A stretch of 64,000 nucleotides of DNA from Filimonas sp. Its GTDB lineage: Bacteria > Bacteroidota > Bacteroidia > Chitinophagales > Chitinophagaceae. The stretch is from assembly GCA_017306865.1 (NCBI GenBank), contig JAFKHH010000015.1, positions 1 to 64,000 on the forward strand. Reading direction: 5' to 3'. A program made the translations under genes and the position numbers. Positions 24,292-33,751 of this stretch are shown piece after piece; the stretch's first letter is position 1; each line of letters starts with the position of its first letter. The notes beneath the pieces are model-generated. The model made no database searches. It had not been told where the DNA came from and saw only the letters and a program-made list of their open reading frames with translations.

Positions 24292-25023
24292 CTACAGCCA
24301 GTTATATTTTTGCGCCAGTTTGTCTTTTTGCGCTCGTGCAACCGGAAGCACGGTTTTATTTTGCATGGTTAATAGGCCATCATTTTTATTGAAGTGGCTT
24401 ACCTCGTTTAAGTTGACGATGTATTGACGGTGAATGCGCAAGAAATGGCTTTCTTCCAGTACATCCTGTATGTCTTTAAGCGTTTTGGCAACCACCAGCG
24501 TACGGCCGTCAGTTAATAGTAGTTTGGAATAGTTACTGCTTGCTTCAGCATAGATGATCTCTTTTAGTTCAATAAATGACACGCCGTGCTGGGAGGAGAT
24601 AGCTATCTTGCTGATGGGCGTACCCTGCATGTTTGCTTTTAGTTGAGCCAATTGCAAACCACTGGGTTGCACGGCACGGTTTACAGCTTCTGCCAGGTCC
24701 GCTGTATCAACAGGTTTAACGAGGTAATTAATGGCATTGAAGCGAAAAGCTTTTAGCGCATATTGATTGTAAGCAGTAATAAAGATCACACTGAAATGAA
24801 AAGGCGTTAATTTTTCCAGCAACTCAAATCCGCTGAGCCCAGGCATTTCTATATCCAGGAAAACAAGGTCCGGGTTGAGTAGTTCAAGCTCCTCAAGTGC
24901 AACCAGGCTGTTATTGAATATTCGTATCTCCTGTAGTTGCGGGCAATGTCTGCGAAGTTGCAACTCCAGCAGGCTTGTGCTGTCTGGTTCATCGTCTATA
25001 ATGGCAACTTTAAGCGATTTCAT
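24292..25023 (-). CDS. LytTR-family response regulator
   Basis: The protein has 243 residues and an ATG start. The receiver domain (residues 1-120) has DDEPDS, the phosphate-accepting Asp in LVFLDIEMPGLSG, and VIFITAYNQYALKAF. The LytTR DNA-binding domain (about 145-243) shows EIIYAEASSNYSKLLL and HFLRIHRQYIVNLNEV. It is encoded just after a LytS-like kinase with a 4-base overlap, so the two form a two-component system. The targets are not visible; the adjacent secreted Sel1 pair is one possibility. Confidence 0.93.
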   Translation of the reverse strand: MKSLKVAIIDDEPDSTSLLELQLRRHCPQLQEIRIFNNSLVALEELELLNPDLVFLDIEMPGLSGFELLEKLTPFHFSVIFITAYNQYALKAFRFNAINYLVKPVDTADLAEAVNRAVQPSGLQLAQLKANMQGTPISKIAISSQHGVSFIELKEIIYAEASSNYSKLLLTDGRTLVVAKTLKDIQDVLEESHFLRIHRQYIVNLNEVSHFNKNDGLLTMQNKTVLPVARAQKDKLAQKYNWL

Positions 25024-27101
25024 TTTACGGGGAGTTTAATAGTGACTTTGGTGCCAGCAACACCGCCAGACGCATCTTTTAGGTCTTCAATATCAATACT
25101 GGCTTTCATTTTGTGTTTTTCATTTAATAATTCAATTCTTTCTGCCGTTACACGCATACCGTAAGACCGGTGTTGCGCAGTTATTTTACTCTTTAACATT
25201 GCCGCTTTTTCACGCCCGATGCCATCATCAGTAATGGTTACATGCAACATATGCTCCCTGTCGTCAAGAGCGAAATGTATGGTTAACGATCCGCCTTCCG
25301 GTTTGTGCATGAGGCCATGCCATATAGCATTTTCTACATAAGGCTGTATCAGCATAGGCGGTATCTCTATGAAGTCCGTCTCCACCTCGCTATCTACAAT
25401 GATGTTGAAACGAAGCTTGTCTTTGAAACGCATATTTTCCATCTCAAGATACAATTGCAATAAATCCAGTTCTGAAGATAACAAAATGCCCGCAGCTCTT
25501 GAATGCTCCAGTATCATACGGATCAGCCGGGAAAATTTTGTCAGGTAGAGAGAAGCGGCCTGCGCATTGTTTTGTTCCGCATATAGTTTAATAGAGTTAA
25601 GGCAGTTAAAGATAAAATGCGGATTCATCTGAGACTGCAATGCTGTATAAGTAATATCATTGAGCCTGTTTTTGTAATCCGCTTCTTTCAAAGCCAACTG
25701 TGTCTTTTCTTTTGCCAGTTCTCCCCGTAGCTTAAGTGTATGTATGCGACTGCGGAAAAACCAAAAAAGTCCACCAAACAATACGGCTGCAAAGGTGAGA
25801 ATGCTGTAGAGCCATTGCTGTTTTAACCGCAGGTCTGAGACCTCTTTTTGTTTATTTAGCTCACTTAAGCGAGACTGCTGCAGGTTATATGCATAACGAA
25901 GAGAATCCTGCTGTCTGCCAAACTGGAACTCCAGTTCGTGGCGTGTTATCTCTTTTTCTTTTTGTGTATTATATAAGCTATCACTAAAAGCGCTGTATGC
26001 CTGGTGAATGGCGAACGCCTCTTTGTAATTGCCTTGTAAAGCCAGTACTTCTGCGAGGTCTGGCAAAAAAGCTTTTAACTGTCGCCAGTCGTTGATGGAA
26101 AGTGCTGTTTCATGAAATTTAAGCAGATATGTTTTTGCCTTAAGCAACAAAAGCGAATCTGGTGGCGCTGCCTTCTTTTTGGCCATCAGGAGGTATGTTC
26201 TTCCAAGGTTTCCACGGTATTCATCCAGCAGTTCTTTTGCAAACTTACTTGCCTGGTCTTGTGTAAGCCGGATTGCTTGTTGATAAAAATGTATCGCTTG
26301 CATGTAGTTGCCGCTCTGCTGATAAGTATAGCCCAGGTTGCCATTTGTGCTTGCAATATCATCCTGCTCGTTAAGTACTTCAAAGAGGCGTAAAGCTTCT
26401 TTTTCGTAGGTAAGGGCAGTAGAATAATCTTTCATAAAAGTATAAAGCTTGCCAAGCCTGCTAAGTACGGATGCTGTATTCCTGGTGTTATGTATTTGTT
26501 CGTTTAGTGCCAGTGCTTTTTTATAAGCCTCTACTGCTGGTACATATTGCTTTTGTACTTCATAAGTCTCAGCCATATTCTGATAAGAACCTTGTTCCTT
26601 TAACTTATTGCCCATTTGCCTGTTGATCGCAATAGCTTTATGATAGTAGTCGATCGCTTTAGCATAGTTGCATTGTGCAAAATGTGCCCCTGCAATATTG
26701 TTTAAGGAGGTAGCAATACCTGCCGAGTCTTTTAGTTTTTCATGTATTGTCAACGATTTTTGGTAGTAATCGAGTGCCTGTACAAAATTATTCTTAGCCC
26801 ATGCATTAGCGCCAAGCGAGGTCGCAGACATGGCAATACCCTTATCCCAGTGAAGTGCTTCTGCCAATGCCAGTGCTTGTGTGCCATAGGTAATTCCTTT
26901 GTCCGGGTCTACCGCAAAATAAGCGAAAGCAAGTTTGTAGAGCGCTGTTGCATATACAGTATCATTTGTAGTGCGGGATGATTGGACAATGGCAAGAAAG
27001 GAATCTACGCGATGCTGTTCTTTTCGTTGCGCGGTAACACCATAGGGAAGGAGTAACCATACAACAAGGGTAAAAAGGGTGATATGTGTAACACGGCGCA
27101 T
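25020..27101 (-). CDS. TPR-containing LytS-like sensor histidine kinase
   Basis: The protein has 693 residues and an ATG start. A signal peptide (LFTLVVWLLLPYGVTAQ) is followed by about seven TPR repeats (for example YNNIAG-type units NNIAGAHFAQCNYAKAIDYY) to residue 370. A coiled coil and a membrane segment (LYSILTFAAVLFGGLFWFF, about 430-450) come next. The His kinase domain has the phospho-His in QMNPHFIFNCLNSIK, then PPMLIQPYVENAIWHGL (N box) and ITDDGIGREKA (G box). The periplasmic TPR part probably senses a protein or peptide. It overlaps the LytTR regulator by 4 bases. Confidence 0.93.
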   Translation of the reverse strand: MRRVTHITLFTLVVWLLLPYGVTAQRKEQHRVDSFLAIVQSSRTTNDTVYATALYKLAFAYFAVDPDKGITYGTQALALAEALHWDKGIAMSATSLGANAWAKNNFVQALDYYQKSLTIHEKLKDSAGIATSLNNIAGAHFAQCNYAKAIDYYHKAIAINRQMGNKLKEQGSYQNMAETYEVQKQYVPAVEAYKKALALNEQIHNTRNTASVLSRLGKLYTFMKDYSTALTYEKEALRLFEVLNEQDDIASTNGNLGYTYQQSGNYMQAIHFYQQAIRLTQDQASKFAKELLDEYRGNLGRTYLLMAKKKAAPPDSLLLLKAKTYLLKFHETALSINDWRQLKAFLPDLAEVLALQGNYKEAFAIHQAYSAFSDSLYNTQKEKEITRHELEFQFGRQQDSLRYAYNLQQSRLSELNKQKEVSDLRLKQQWLYSILTFAAVLFGGLFWFFRSRIHTLKLRGELAKEKTQLALKEADYKNRLNDITYTALQSQMNPHFIFNCLNSIKLYAEQNNAQAASLYLTKFSRLIRMILEHSRAAGILLSSELDLLQLYLEMENMRFKDKLRFNIIVDSEVETDFIEIPPMLIQPYVENAIWHGLMHKPEGGSLTIHFALDDREHMLHVTITDDGIGREKAAMLKSKITAQHRSYGMRVTAERIELLNEKHKMKASIDIEDLKDASGGVAGTKVTIKLPVK

Positions 27102-27275
27102 TGTGCTTAAAAGTTATGAATTTTTAGCATTACATTTTTTAGAATCTCTCTTAAGCAGCCCGGGATAAATTTTTTGCATAGCGTAACCGGAAAAATAGGA
27201 GGGAGAACCCATTGCATTGGCGGTTATTCCTGCGAGATTGCCTGCCTATGATGCTACTATGAACGCGTGCATATT

Positions 27276-28328
27276 TTAAAAACCATTTGTTTTATCGTCT
27301 GGTGTTGTTGTTTTTACTTTGGGATAATAACTGACGAGGTATTGAAAAGCTTCTATAATCCGGCTTTGATATTTGCCGTCAATAAACTCCTGGGATGTGG
27401 TATTAAAAAAATTGAGCACATCAATACCTGCAATGCTTTTAGCCCATCCTCCTGTTTTTAATTGTGGTGGAAAGCCGGTCGTGTCACTATTGATTTTTCT
27501 TTGTTGTGCTTCATTACGTGCTATGTTATCATCTGGTGCTTTCGAGGCATTGTCATAATTGTCAATTCTTGTGAAATCGCTTTTTAGTAACTCATGTTGC
27601 ATCAGTTTGACACCATTTTCATAAGCGATTTGTCCGGCTAAAAGGCCATTGGAATTATTGGAAAAATTTGTCGCCCTTGAAAAATCAATTAATACAACAC
27701 GGTAATAGGTCACATTGGTTGTATAGGCTTTCTTGCCTTTGCCATAATACCTTTTATCATGACCATAATGAACCAGTTTCAGGTAAGGGCTGTCTAGCTG
27801 AAAGACGGGCCTGTTTTCGCTTACCAGTTCTGTCTCTCCGTAATAACGCTTTTCTCTCAGGACGGCTACCTTTTCAAATTTTCGTAAGCACTCATTTAAA
27901 AACGCGACTGCTTTTTGCGGCGTGCGATCTTTTTGATACAAGTAATTTTTTTGCATTTGCAGAAAATATTCCTGTGCTTTTACCACATCTGCATACTTAT
28001 CCTGGGGGTAGGTGTTTTTGTCTACAGTTTTGAAAAGCAGCTCACAATAAGAATTAAAAAGCGTAAAGTTGTCATACGTCTTATCGTAGCCTACATTAGC
28101 ACTACCAGCCTGCAGGTAACTTTTATGTACGCTTTTGACATAGAGATAGAGTACAGGTGCTGTCCATTTCTTTCCTGTATTGTAGGCCAGTTGTGCCGCA
28201 CCAAAATAGTTGCCGTTATCATACGCGTCCTGTGCCTGCTGAAATTTTAGTTTATCATCCGGGGTCATCTGCGCATAAGCGCCGGTCAGGATAAATACAG
28301 TGAGCAGAAGTAGTATTCTCTTTCTCAT
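27276..28328 (-). CDS. Secreted protein of unknown function, partner of the Sel1 protein
   Basis: The protein has 350 residues and an ATG start. A signal peptide (LLLLTVFILTGAYAQ) is followed by a helical part like a degenerate TPR (FQQAQDAYDNGNYFGAAQLA). A middle part with many Lys and Tyr (DKRYYGKGKKAYTTNVTYY) contains a YRVVLIDFS strand. No catalytic motif is recognised. It starts 12 bases after the Sel1-repeat gene and is surely in the same operon. The pair may form a periplasmic or outer-membrane complex; that is inference from the shared signal peptides and operon. Confidence 0.7.
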   Translation of the reverse strand: MRKRILLLLTVFILTGAYAQMTPDDKLKFQQAQDAYDNGNYFGAAQLAYNTGKKWTAPVLYLYVKSVHKSYLQAGSANVGYDKTYDNFTLFNSYCELLFKTVDKNTYPQDKYADVVKAQEYFLQMQKNYLYQKDRTPQKAVAFLNECLRKFEKVAVLREKRYYGETELVSENRPVFQLDSPYLKLVHYGHDKRYYGKGKKAYTTNVTYYRVVLIDFSRATNFSNNSNGLLAGQIAYENGVKLMQHELLKSDFTRIDNYDNASKAPDDNIARNEAQQRKINSDTTGFPPQLKTGGWAKSIAGIDVLNFFNTTSQEFIDGKYQSRIIEAFQYLVSYYPKVKTTTPDDKTNGF

Positions 28329-28340
28329 AATGTTCTTTTA

Positions 28341-30935
28341 TTACAGGGAAACGCCCATTTCTTTAAGCATTTGTTTTGCATCAGTATCATTTCGCAGGTT
28401 GACAACCTTTTTAAACCAATAAATAGCTTTTTGTTTGTCCTGTTTTACCAGCTTACCGTCCTTGTAATAATAGGCGAGTGATGATGCCGCGTCTGCGTCA
28501 TTTTTATTGGCTGCTTTGGCAAGCCAGTCTATACCTGTTTCTATTTCCTGGCTGCTAATGTCTTTTCCCTTGGAGAGATACGCTACATTGCCTATTAAAA
28601 ACATAGCCCTTGCATCCATTTTATCTTTAGCTGCAGTTTGAATAGCTTTTGCAAACCAGGTGTTGGCTGTTGCAGGATTCTTGTCTACGCCCAGGGCATT
28701 TTTATACATGATGCCAATGTTGATCATTTCAGACCAGTTGCCAATAGCGGCTGCTTTTTTGCGCCAGGCCATTGCCCGTGCAAAATCACTTTCTTTTTCA
28801 CCGTAAAAACCAAATGCAAATAAGTTAGCTATTTCACTGAAGGCATTGGAAGAGTCTGCTGTAGCAGCTTTATTAAACCATTTATCCGCCTCATTTTCAT
28901 CCGGTGCATTACCCTGGCCCAGCCAGTACATTTTCCCTAACTGTATCATAGCAGTGGTATTACCATAAGTCGCAGCGGTTTTGTACCATTTCGATGCTTC
29001 GGCATAATCCCTTGGTACATTAATGGTGGTACTACGGCTTGCTGCTGTATCTACAGAAGTACTCATTGTTGTATCTGCAGTCATCCGGGTAGTATCCACG
29101 CTGTTAGGGTCGTAAGGTACCGGCGGAACATACGGATGCTCGTTATCATAACCGTTTGCATAGATGTTGCCCAGTTCGTACGCCGCTACAGCATTACTGT
29201 CTGCAGCAGCTCTCTTAAATAGGCTGATAGCTTTGTTATAGTCAGCTTGTCTTGTAGCTGATCCGTATTCATATTGTACTGCGAGCGCAATTATAGCATC
29301 CGTATAATTTTGCTCTGCTGATTTGTTCAGCCACGCCATTGCTGTTGAATCGTTTGCCGGTAGATTCATAGTGCCTGTATAGCCAATGCCAAAATGGTAT
29401 TGAGCTGCTGCATCTCCCTGTTCCGCTGCTTTCCTGTACCATTTCATAGCCTCAGCCGGATTTTGTGTTACACCATTGCCATACATGTATAAGTCACCCA
29501 GGTTGCGCTCCGCGTCTACGTGCCCTTTCCCTGCTGCTTGTTGATACCATTTGGCTGCCTCGCTATAATTTTGTTTTACACCTTGTCCATTCTCGTATAA
29601 TACACCAATGTTGTTTTGTGCATCCAGGTTACCAAGTGCGGCTGCTTTCTTATAATACACCATCGCTTTTGTATAAAGCCCATTTTGGTCAAAATCAAAA
29701 GCACTATCCATCAGTTGGGTAGCCCGTACGTTTTCGGTTATTGCAGCACTTGCTTTTACTGCCGGTGTAAGCGGTAAAAAGCTGTCATCCACGCTTTTTA
29801 TTTTGGCTATTTTTTTAATCCGGCTTATCACATCTGCCGCCTCTTTTTTAGATGTATAAAAGCCCAGTAGCTGCCCAACGCCATTGCTATTAAAATAAAG
29901 CTGGAACCCGATCTTGTCGAGCATATCATTAAAGAGCATCCAGGAGTCGTCGCTGTACTTATTCAATGTATAACTTCTAAGCGTCACCTCTCCGGTGTTA
30001 TAATTCCTTTGATAAGAAACATAATATACCTGCCTGATATTGTCTGGAATAAGGGTAGGCTTTCTGTTTAGTGCCAGGTTTTCGCCTATAATTTCCTTAT
30101 CTATTGACCATTGCTGATCTCGCTGTCTTTTTTCATTCTCTGCCAATATTTTGTTCTGCTGTTCAAGTTGCGCAAGCCGCTCCGCTTCTGCCTGTTGTTG
30201 CTGCTCTTTTTGTAAACGCTCTTCTTCTTTGCGTTTGTTTTCATCGGCTTCTTCCTGTTGTTTTCTAAGCCTTGCAGCGTCTCTTTCCTGGTTTTTCTTT
30301 TTCTGCTGGTCCAGCAGTAAATTGCCAAAGTCCTGTATGCCATTGGATATAGCCGTATATGTATTACGGTTGTTTTCCAACTGCTGGTTCAGGTTATTCA
30401 TAATAGCCTGGTTGCGTTGAGTAGCTGCATTGGTGGTAGAGGAAGTTGTACTGCTGGAGTATCCTGAAGACGTATTGCTGCGGCTGGAATTATAATTCGA
30501 GGAAGAAGAGGAAGATGTGTATGTTTTTGAAGCTGCTGCATTGCTTTGCTGTTTAAGTGCGGCTTGTGCTTTTTCCTGTTCCTGCTGCAGGCGTTCTGTT
30601 TCTTTCCGGCCTTGTTCGTAACATTTTTGAACCTCATCAGTTTCGTTACTTTCTACCTTATCGTATTCTTTCTTGTACAGCTCAGGACATATACAGCATT
30701 TACGGCTGTTGTGCTTGATGCAGACCTCTTCTCCGGACCAGCATTCATGTGCAAAGGCTACACCTGAGTATGGTTTAGTATAATAATATTTTTTTCGTAT
30801 CCCGTCTTTTAGTGGCTGGTACTTTTGTTGAATGGCTTTGATACAGGCATCCGTTCCCTGCCAGGAACCTTGTGCAGTGGCAACAAACGGAACAACTGCC
30901 AGGAAGAAAAGGGCCGGCAAAAATGATTTTAACAT
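28341..30935 (-). CDS. Large secreted Sel1-repeat (TPR-like) protein
   Basis: The protein has 864 residues and an ATG start. The signal peptide ends at VATAQ (residue 22). A Cys-rich lead follows (ECWSGEEVC, then RKCCICPELYKKEYDKV and a further Cys), perhaps a metal or disulphide knot. A Ser/Thr-rich stretch (about 140-170) and a long coiled coil of Glu, Gln and Lys (about 205-280) come next. After a globular part, at least eight Sel1 repeats run from about residue 410 to the end (AAKWYQQAAGKGHVDAERNL, EAMKWYRKAAEQGDAAAQYH). Sel1 repeats bind proteins in many signalling scaffolds. It lies between two TPR kinases. Confidence 0.85.
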   Translation of the reverse strand: MLKSFLPALFFLAVVPFVATAQGSWQGTDACIKAIQQKYQPLKDGIRKKYYYTKPYSGVAFAHECWSGEEVCIKHNSRKCCICPELYKKEYDKVESNETDEVQKCYEQGRKETERLQQEQEKAQAALKQQSNAAASKTYTSSSSSSNYNSSRSNTSSGYSSSTTSSTTNAATQRNQAIMNNLNQQLENNRNTYTAISNGIQDFGNLLLDQQKKKNQERDAARLRKQQEEADENKRKEEERLQKEQQQQAEAERLAQLEQQNKILAENEKRQRDQQWSIDKEIIGENLALNRKPTLIPDNIRQVYYVSYQRNYNTGEVTLRSYTLNKYSDDSWMLFNDMLDKIGFQLYFNSNGVGQLLGFYTSKKEAADVISRIKKIAKIKSVDDSFLPLTPAVKASAAITENVRATQLMDSAFDFDQNGLYTKAMVYYKKAAALGNLDAQNNIGVLYENGQGVKQNYSEAAKWYQQAAGKGHVDAERNLGDLYMYGNGVTQNPAEAMKWYRKAAEQGDAAAQYHFGIGYTGTMNLPANDSTAMAWLNKSAEQNYTDAIIALAVQYEYGSATRQADYNKAISLFKRAAADSNAVAAYELGNIYANGYDNEHPYVPPVPYDPNSVDTTRMTADTTMSTSVDTAASRSTTINVPRDYAEASKWYKTAATYGNTTAMIQLGKMYWLGQGNAPDENEADKWFNKAATADSSNAFSEIANLFAFGFYGEKESDFARAMAWRKKAAAIGNWSEMINIGIMYKNALGVDKNPATANTWFAKAIQTAAKDKMDARAMFLIGNVAYLSKGKDISSQEIETGIDWLAKAANKNDADAASSLAYYYKDGKLVKQDKQKAIYWFKKVVNLRNDTDAKQMLKEMGVSL

Positions 30936-31174
30936 GAGCAGGTAGTTTTGATCTCTGTGCTGAAATCTTTCAGCTTAAAGCTAACTGCATTTACCAGGGG
31001 GAATGCTAAAAATTGAGTGAATGACCTGTTATCCCATGCGGCTGACCATTCTATTGAGCGGGCGATAATGCTTTAGGGCAGCCGTTGGCTGAAGATATGC
31101 TACAGCAAAGAAGCAAAAACTACACCTTGCAGCGCGGGTATATTCATGCTGCATCTGTGTGGAAGAAAGTAGTG

Positions 31175-33040
31175 CTATGACAATGATTGCTTGGGCAATT
31201 GAACATAAAAAATTGTTCCTCCTTCGGGGTTAGCTTCAAACCATATTTTTCCTTTATGTGCTTCTACAATTTGCTTCGAAATTGCCATGCCCATTCCAAA
31301 TGATTGTTCTCCCTGCGTGCCCGATCTCCCTGTGTTTGAATAAGGGTGGAAGATTGTTTTGCCAACAACTTCCGGTATGCCAATACCATAATCCTTCACG
31401 GAAATCAGTACTGTGTCCTGCTGGTCTTGCAGTATTACGTCTATAACAGCGCCGCTAGGACTGAACTTAATGGCATTTGCAATAATATTACTGAGCACAC
31501 GCCAAAGCTTTTCCCTGCTTGCGAATATGAAAATGGATGAAGCCTGTAGTTGAATGGTCTGTGCTTTTTCTTTTGCAGTTGCTGTAAAAAGCCCCACGCT
31601 TTGCTGCAATAACTGGCCAATGTCTAACGCTTCCTTTTTTAACTCATTGCTTTGAGCTTTATTGACAAGCAGCTCTTCTGTAAGCAGCAGCAGTTTCTCT
31701 GTAGAGTCTTTGATCAGTTGGAGCATTTTAACGTCCTCTGAGTTTCTTTGAGGTGTCTCCAGCAGTATTTCTGCCAGGTTATATACGCCGGCTGCAGGCC
31801 CTCTCAGGTCATGTGCTACTATTTTCATCATGCGTGTATTTTCTGCATGGCTTTGTTCAAGGTCAGTAAGCGTCTGCTGCATAGCCACATTTTGTGCTAC
31901 GATCAGTTTGTTTAATTTTTTCGTTCGCAGTAAGTTTCTTCGGATCACTATTAAAAAGATGCCCCCGGCAATAACTATACTGCTCATAAGTATAAGTAGC
32001 ACAAGCCTTATCTGGCCCCTGACTTTTGTAAGAGCCAGTTCTTCTTCTTTAAGCGCATAATCTGTATAGTCAATAGCAGAGGTATTATCTATCTTTTGTT
32101 CGTTTTCCAGCGCCTTTATGTATAAAGCTGCATAATAGTTCTGGCGGAGTACATCCTTTGTTCTACTGTAATAATGATAGAGTTTTTCAGTAAACATACG
32201 TTCATAGACAACGTACGCATTTGTCTTCGATATATTTAGTCCAAGCTCATAGTACTGAAGGGCTTTGGCAGAGTCTAGCGGCATTAAGTGGTCTGCAACG
32301 GTTATTATCATGTCAAGGCTGGCAAAATATAACTGCTGATCAAGGGCCTGTGTTATTGCTTTTTCCAGTGCACTTACGCCCTCTTTTACTTTGCCGGTGT
32401 GGATCATATGTGCGGCAGATATAGAAGACAGCGCTATCAGCGCTCTTGTATCTGCATATTTTGTAGCGATCGCCGTAGCTTTTGATGTATAATAGTGAAT
32501 GGAGTCGTCAGGTAAATTATGCTCATTTATGAGCAAATAATTAAAATAAACGATCGACAAAATTGAATCATTGTTCAGGTTACGTCCTACTTCGAAAGCT
32601 TTATTAAAATAGAATCTTGTCTTTTGCTCATTACCGAGGGTATTGTAAACCATTGCCATATTCATAAGTGTCTGTACCTGGTTAGAGACATCCGCTAATT
32701 CTGTATAGGCCTTATTCGCTTTATTATAAAAGTTAATAGCCAGTGCCAGGTAACCTTTTACATCATACACAATGCCTATACAATTGTAGCCGTCAGCTAT
32801 CCCTTTTTTATAGTTGTGTCTTTCTGCAATGAGCCGTGCTTGTTTTATGTAGGAAAACGTGCTGTCTATATTTCTTTCATAAAATAGAAAACTAATGCGG
32901 CACATCAGGTCTACCTGCCGTAGACTATCTGCCGTTTGCGACAGTTCATGTTGTAGTTTAGTTATTTCTGTGTTCTGTATTTGGCAAGTTGCATGAAGAG
33001 AGAATAACCAAAGTAGAATAATTAGGATGGCTCTTGACAT
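31175..33040 (-). CDS. TPR-containing HisKA sensor histidine kinase
   Basis: A longer frame exists, but the ATG at 33040 gives a proper signal peptide (AILIILLWLFSLHATCQ), so 621 residues are expected. TPR repeats fill about residues 30-320. One membrane segment follows (LVLLILMSSIVIAGGIFLIV). A HisKA domain carries the phospho-His in MKIVAHDLRGPAAGVYNLAE. HATPase motifs are NIIANAIKFSP (N box), VKDYGIGIPE (G1) and GMGMAISKQIVEAH (G2). No response regulator is adjacent, so it is an orphan kinase. It is on the same strand as the Sel1 operon, 239 bases upstream. Confidence 0.92.
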   Translation of the reverse strand: MSRAILIILLWLFSLHATCQIQNTEITKLQHELSQTADSLRQVDLMCRISFLFYERNIDSTFSYIKQARLIAERHNYKKGIADGYNCIGIVYDVKGYLALAINFYNKANKAYTELADVSNQVQTLMNMAMVYNTLGNEQKTRFYFNKAFEVGRNLNNDSILSIVYFNYLLINEHNLPDDSIHYYTSKATAIATKYADTRALIALSSISAAHMIHTGKVKEGVSALEKAITQALDQQLYFASLDMIITVADHLMPLDSAKALQYYELGLNISKTNAYVVYERMFTEKLYHYYSRTKDVLRQNYYAALYIKALENEQKIDNTSAIDYTDYALKEEELALTKVRGQIRLVLLILMSSIVIAGGIFLIVIRRNLLRTKKLNKLIVAQNVAMQQTLTDLEQSHAENTRMMKIVAHDLRGPAAGVYNLAEILLETPQRNSEDVKMLQLIKDSTEKLLLLTEELLVNKAQSNELKKEALDIGQLLQQSVGLFTATAKEKAQTIQLQASSIFIFASREKLWRVLSNIIANAIKFSPSGAVIDVILQDQQDTVLISVKDYGIGIPEVVGKTIFHPYSNTGRSGTQGEQSFGMGMAISKQIVEAHKGKIWFEANPEGGTIFYVQLPKQSLS

Positions 33041-33237
33041 AGAATGGGGTGTTATTACATGGATTAAAACAATCCTGGCTATTGCTAATGAATGACCGGC
33101 TCTGATGTACCCTAAGATAATATTTTTTCTGCTGTTTGTCAATTAAGTAAGCTGAAGAGCAGCCAGGAAATGAGGCGGGGATGGCTTTTGCCGGTGTTGC
33201 CCGCTAAAATAGTTTGGAAATGCTGCTCATTTCATAT

Positions 33238-33256
33238 TATCTTAGTAGCTAAGATA
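33238..33256. promoter_or_regulatory. MarR-type palindromic operator
   Basis: TATCTTAG-TAG-CTAAGATA is a perfect 8-bp inverted repeat with a 3-base centre, 19 bases before the ATG of the MarR gene. Size and place fit an autoregulatory MarR operator. Confidence 0.65.
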
Positions 33257-33275
33257 TTTATTAAATAAGATAAAA

Positions 33276-33731
33276 ATGGATCCTGAGTTTGTTACACAAA
33301 TAAGGCGTTTAAGCCAGCTTTACGCCTATACTTCTATACAGATGCACGAGGCTGTCGGGCGAAAAGCTGGCCTGTCAGGCACTGATCATAAATACCTGGG
33401 ATTTTTGTTGCAGAAGGGACAAATGACTGCGGGGGAGTGGGCCACATTAACAGGATTAACCACAGGCGCTATTACTGGTTTGATAGACCGGTTTGAAAAA
33501 AAGAAGCTGGTAAAAAGGCAGTTTGCAGAAGATGACAGGCGTAAGATCATCATAGTACCGGATACCAAAAAGATCATGGCACTTTTAGAACCCCTGTATA
33601 AAGAATACCGGGGTAAATCAGAGAAGCTGCTCGCTTCATTTTCTGCCAAAGAGCTTAAAGTAATAGAGTCTTACTTTCTACAAGCTGTTGAAATAATGCA
33701 GGAGACAACCAGTAAACTTTCCAATGAATAA
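33276..33731 (+). CDS. MarR family transcriptional regulator
   Basis: The protein has 151 residues and an ATG start. It has the winged-helix core of MarR proteins: DHKYLGFLLQKGQMTAGEWA, LTTGAITGLIDRFEKKKLVK (recognition helix) and RQFAEDDRRKIIIVPD (wing). Long N- and C-terminal helices form the dimer. It lies 20 bases before the rifampicin phosphotransferase gene and next to a perfect palindrome, so it most likely represses its own gene and rph and is released by a ligand, perhaps a rifamycin-like compound. The ligand is inference. Confidence 0.9.
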   Translation: MDPEFVTQIRRLSQLYAYTSIQMHEAVGRKAGLSGTDHKYLGFLLQKGQMTAGEWATLTGLTTGAITGLIDRFEKKKLVKRQFAEDDRRKIIIVPDTKKIMALLEPLYKEYRGKSEKLLASFSAKELKVIESYFLQAVEIMQETTSKLSNE

Positions 33732-33751
33732 CCATAAAAAGCAAACTAACC

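Noticed and set aside
31175-33142. Longer start for the TPR kinase at 33142
   Set aside because: The ATG at 33040 gives a normal signal peptide; the extra 34 residues would bury it.
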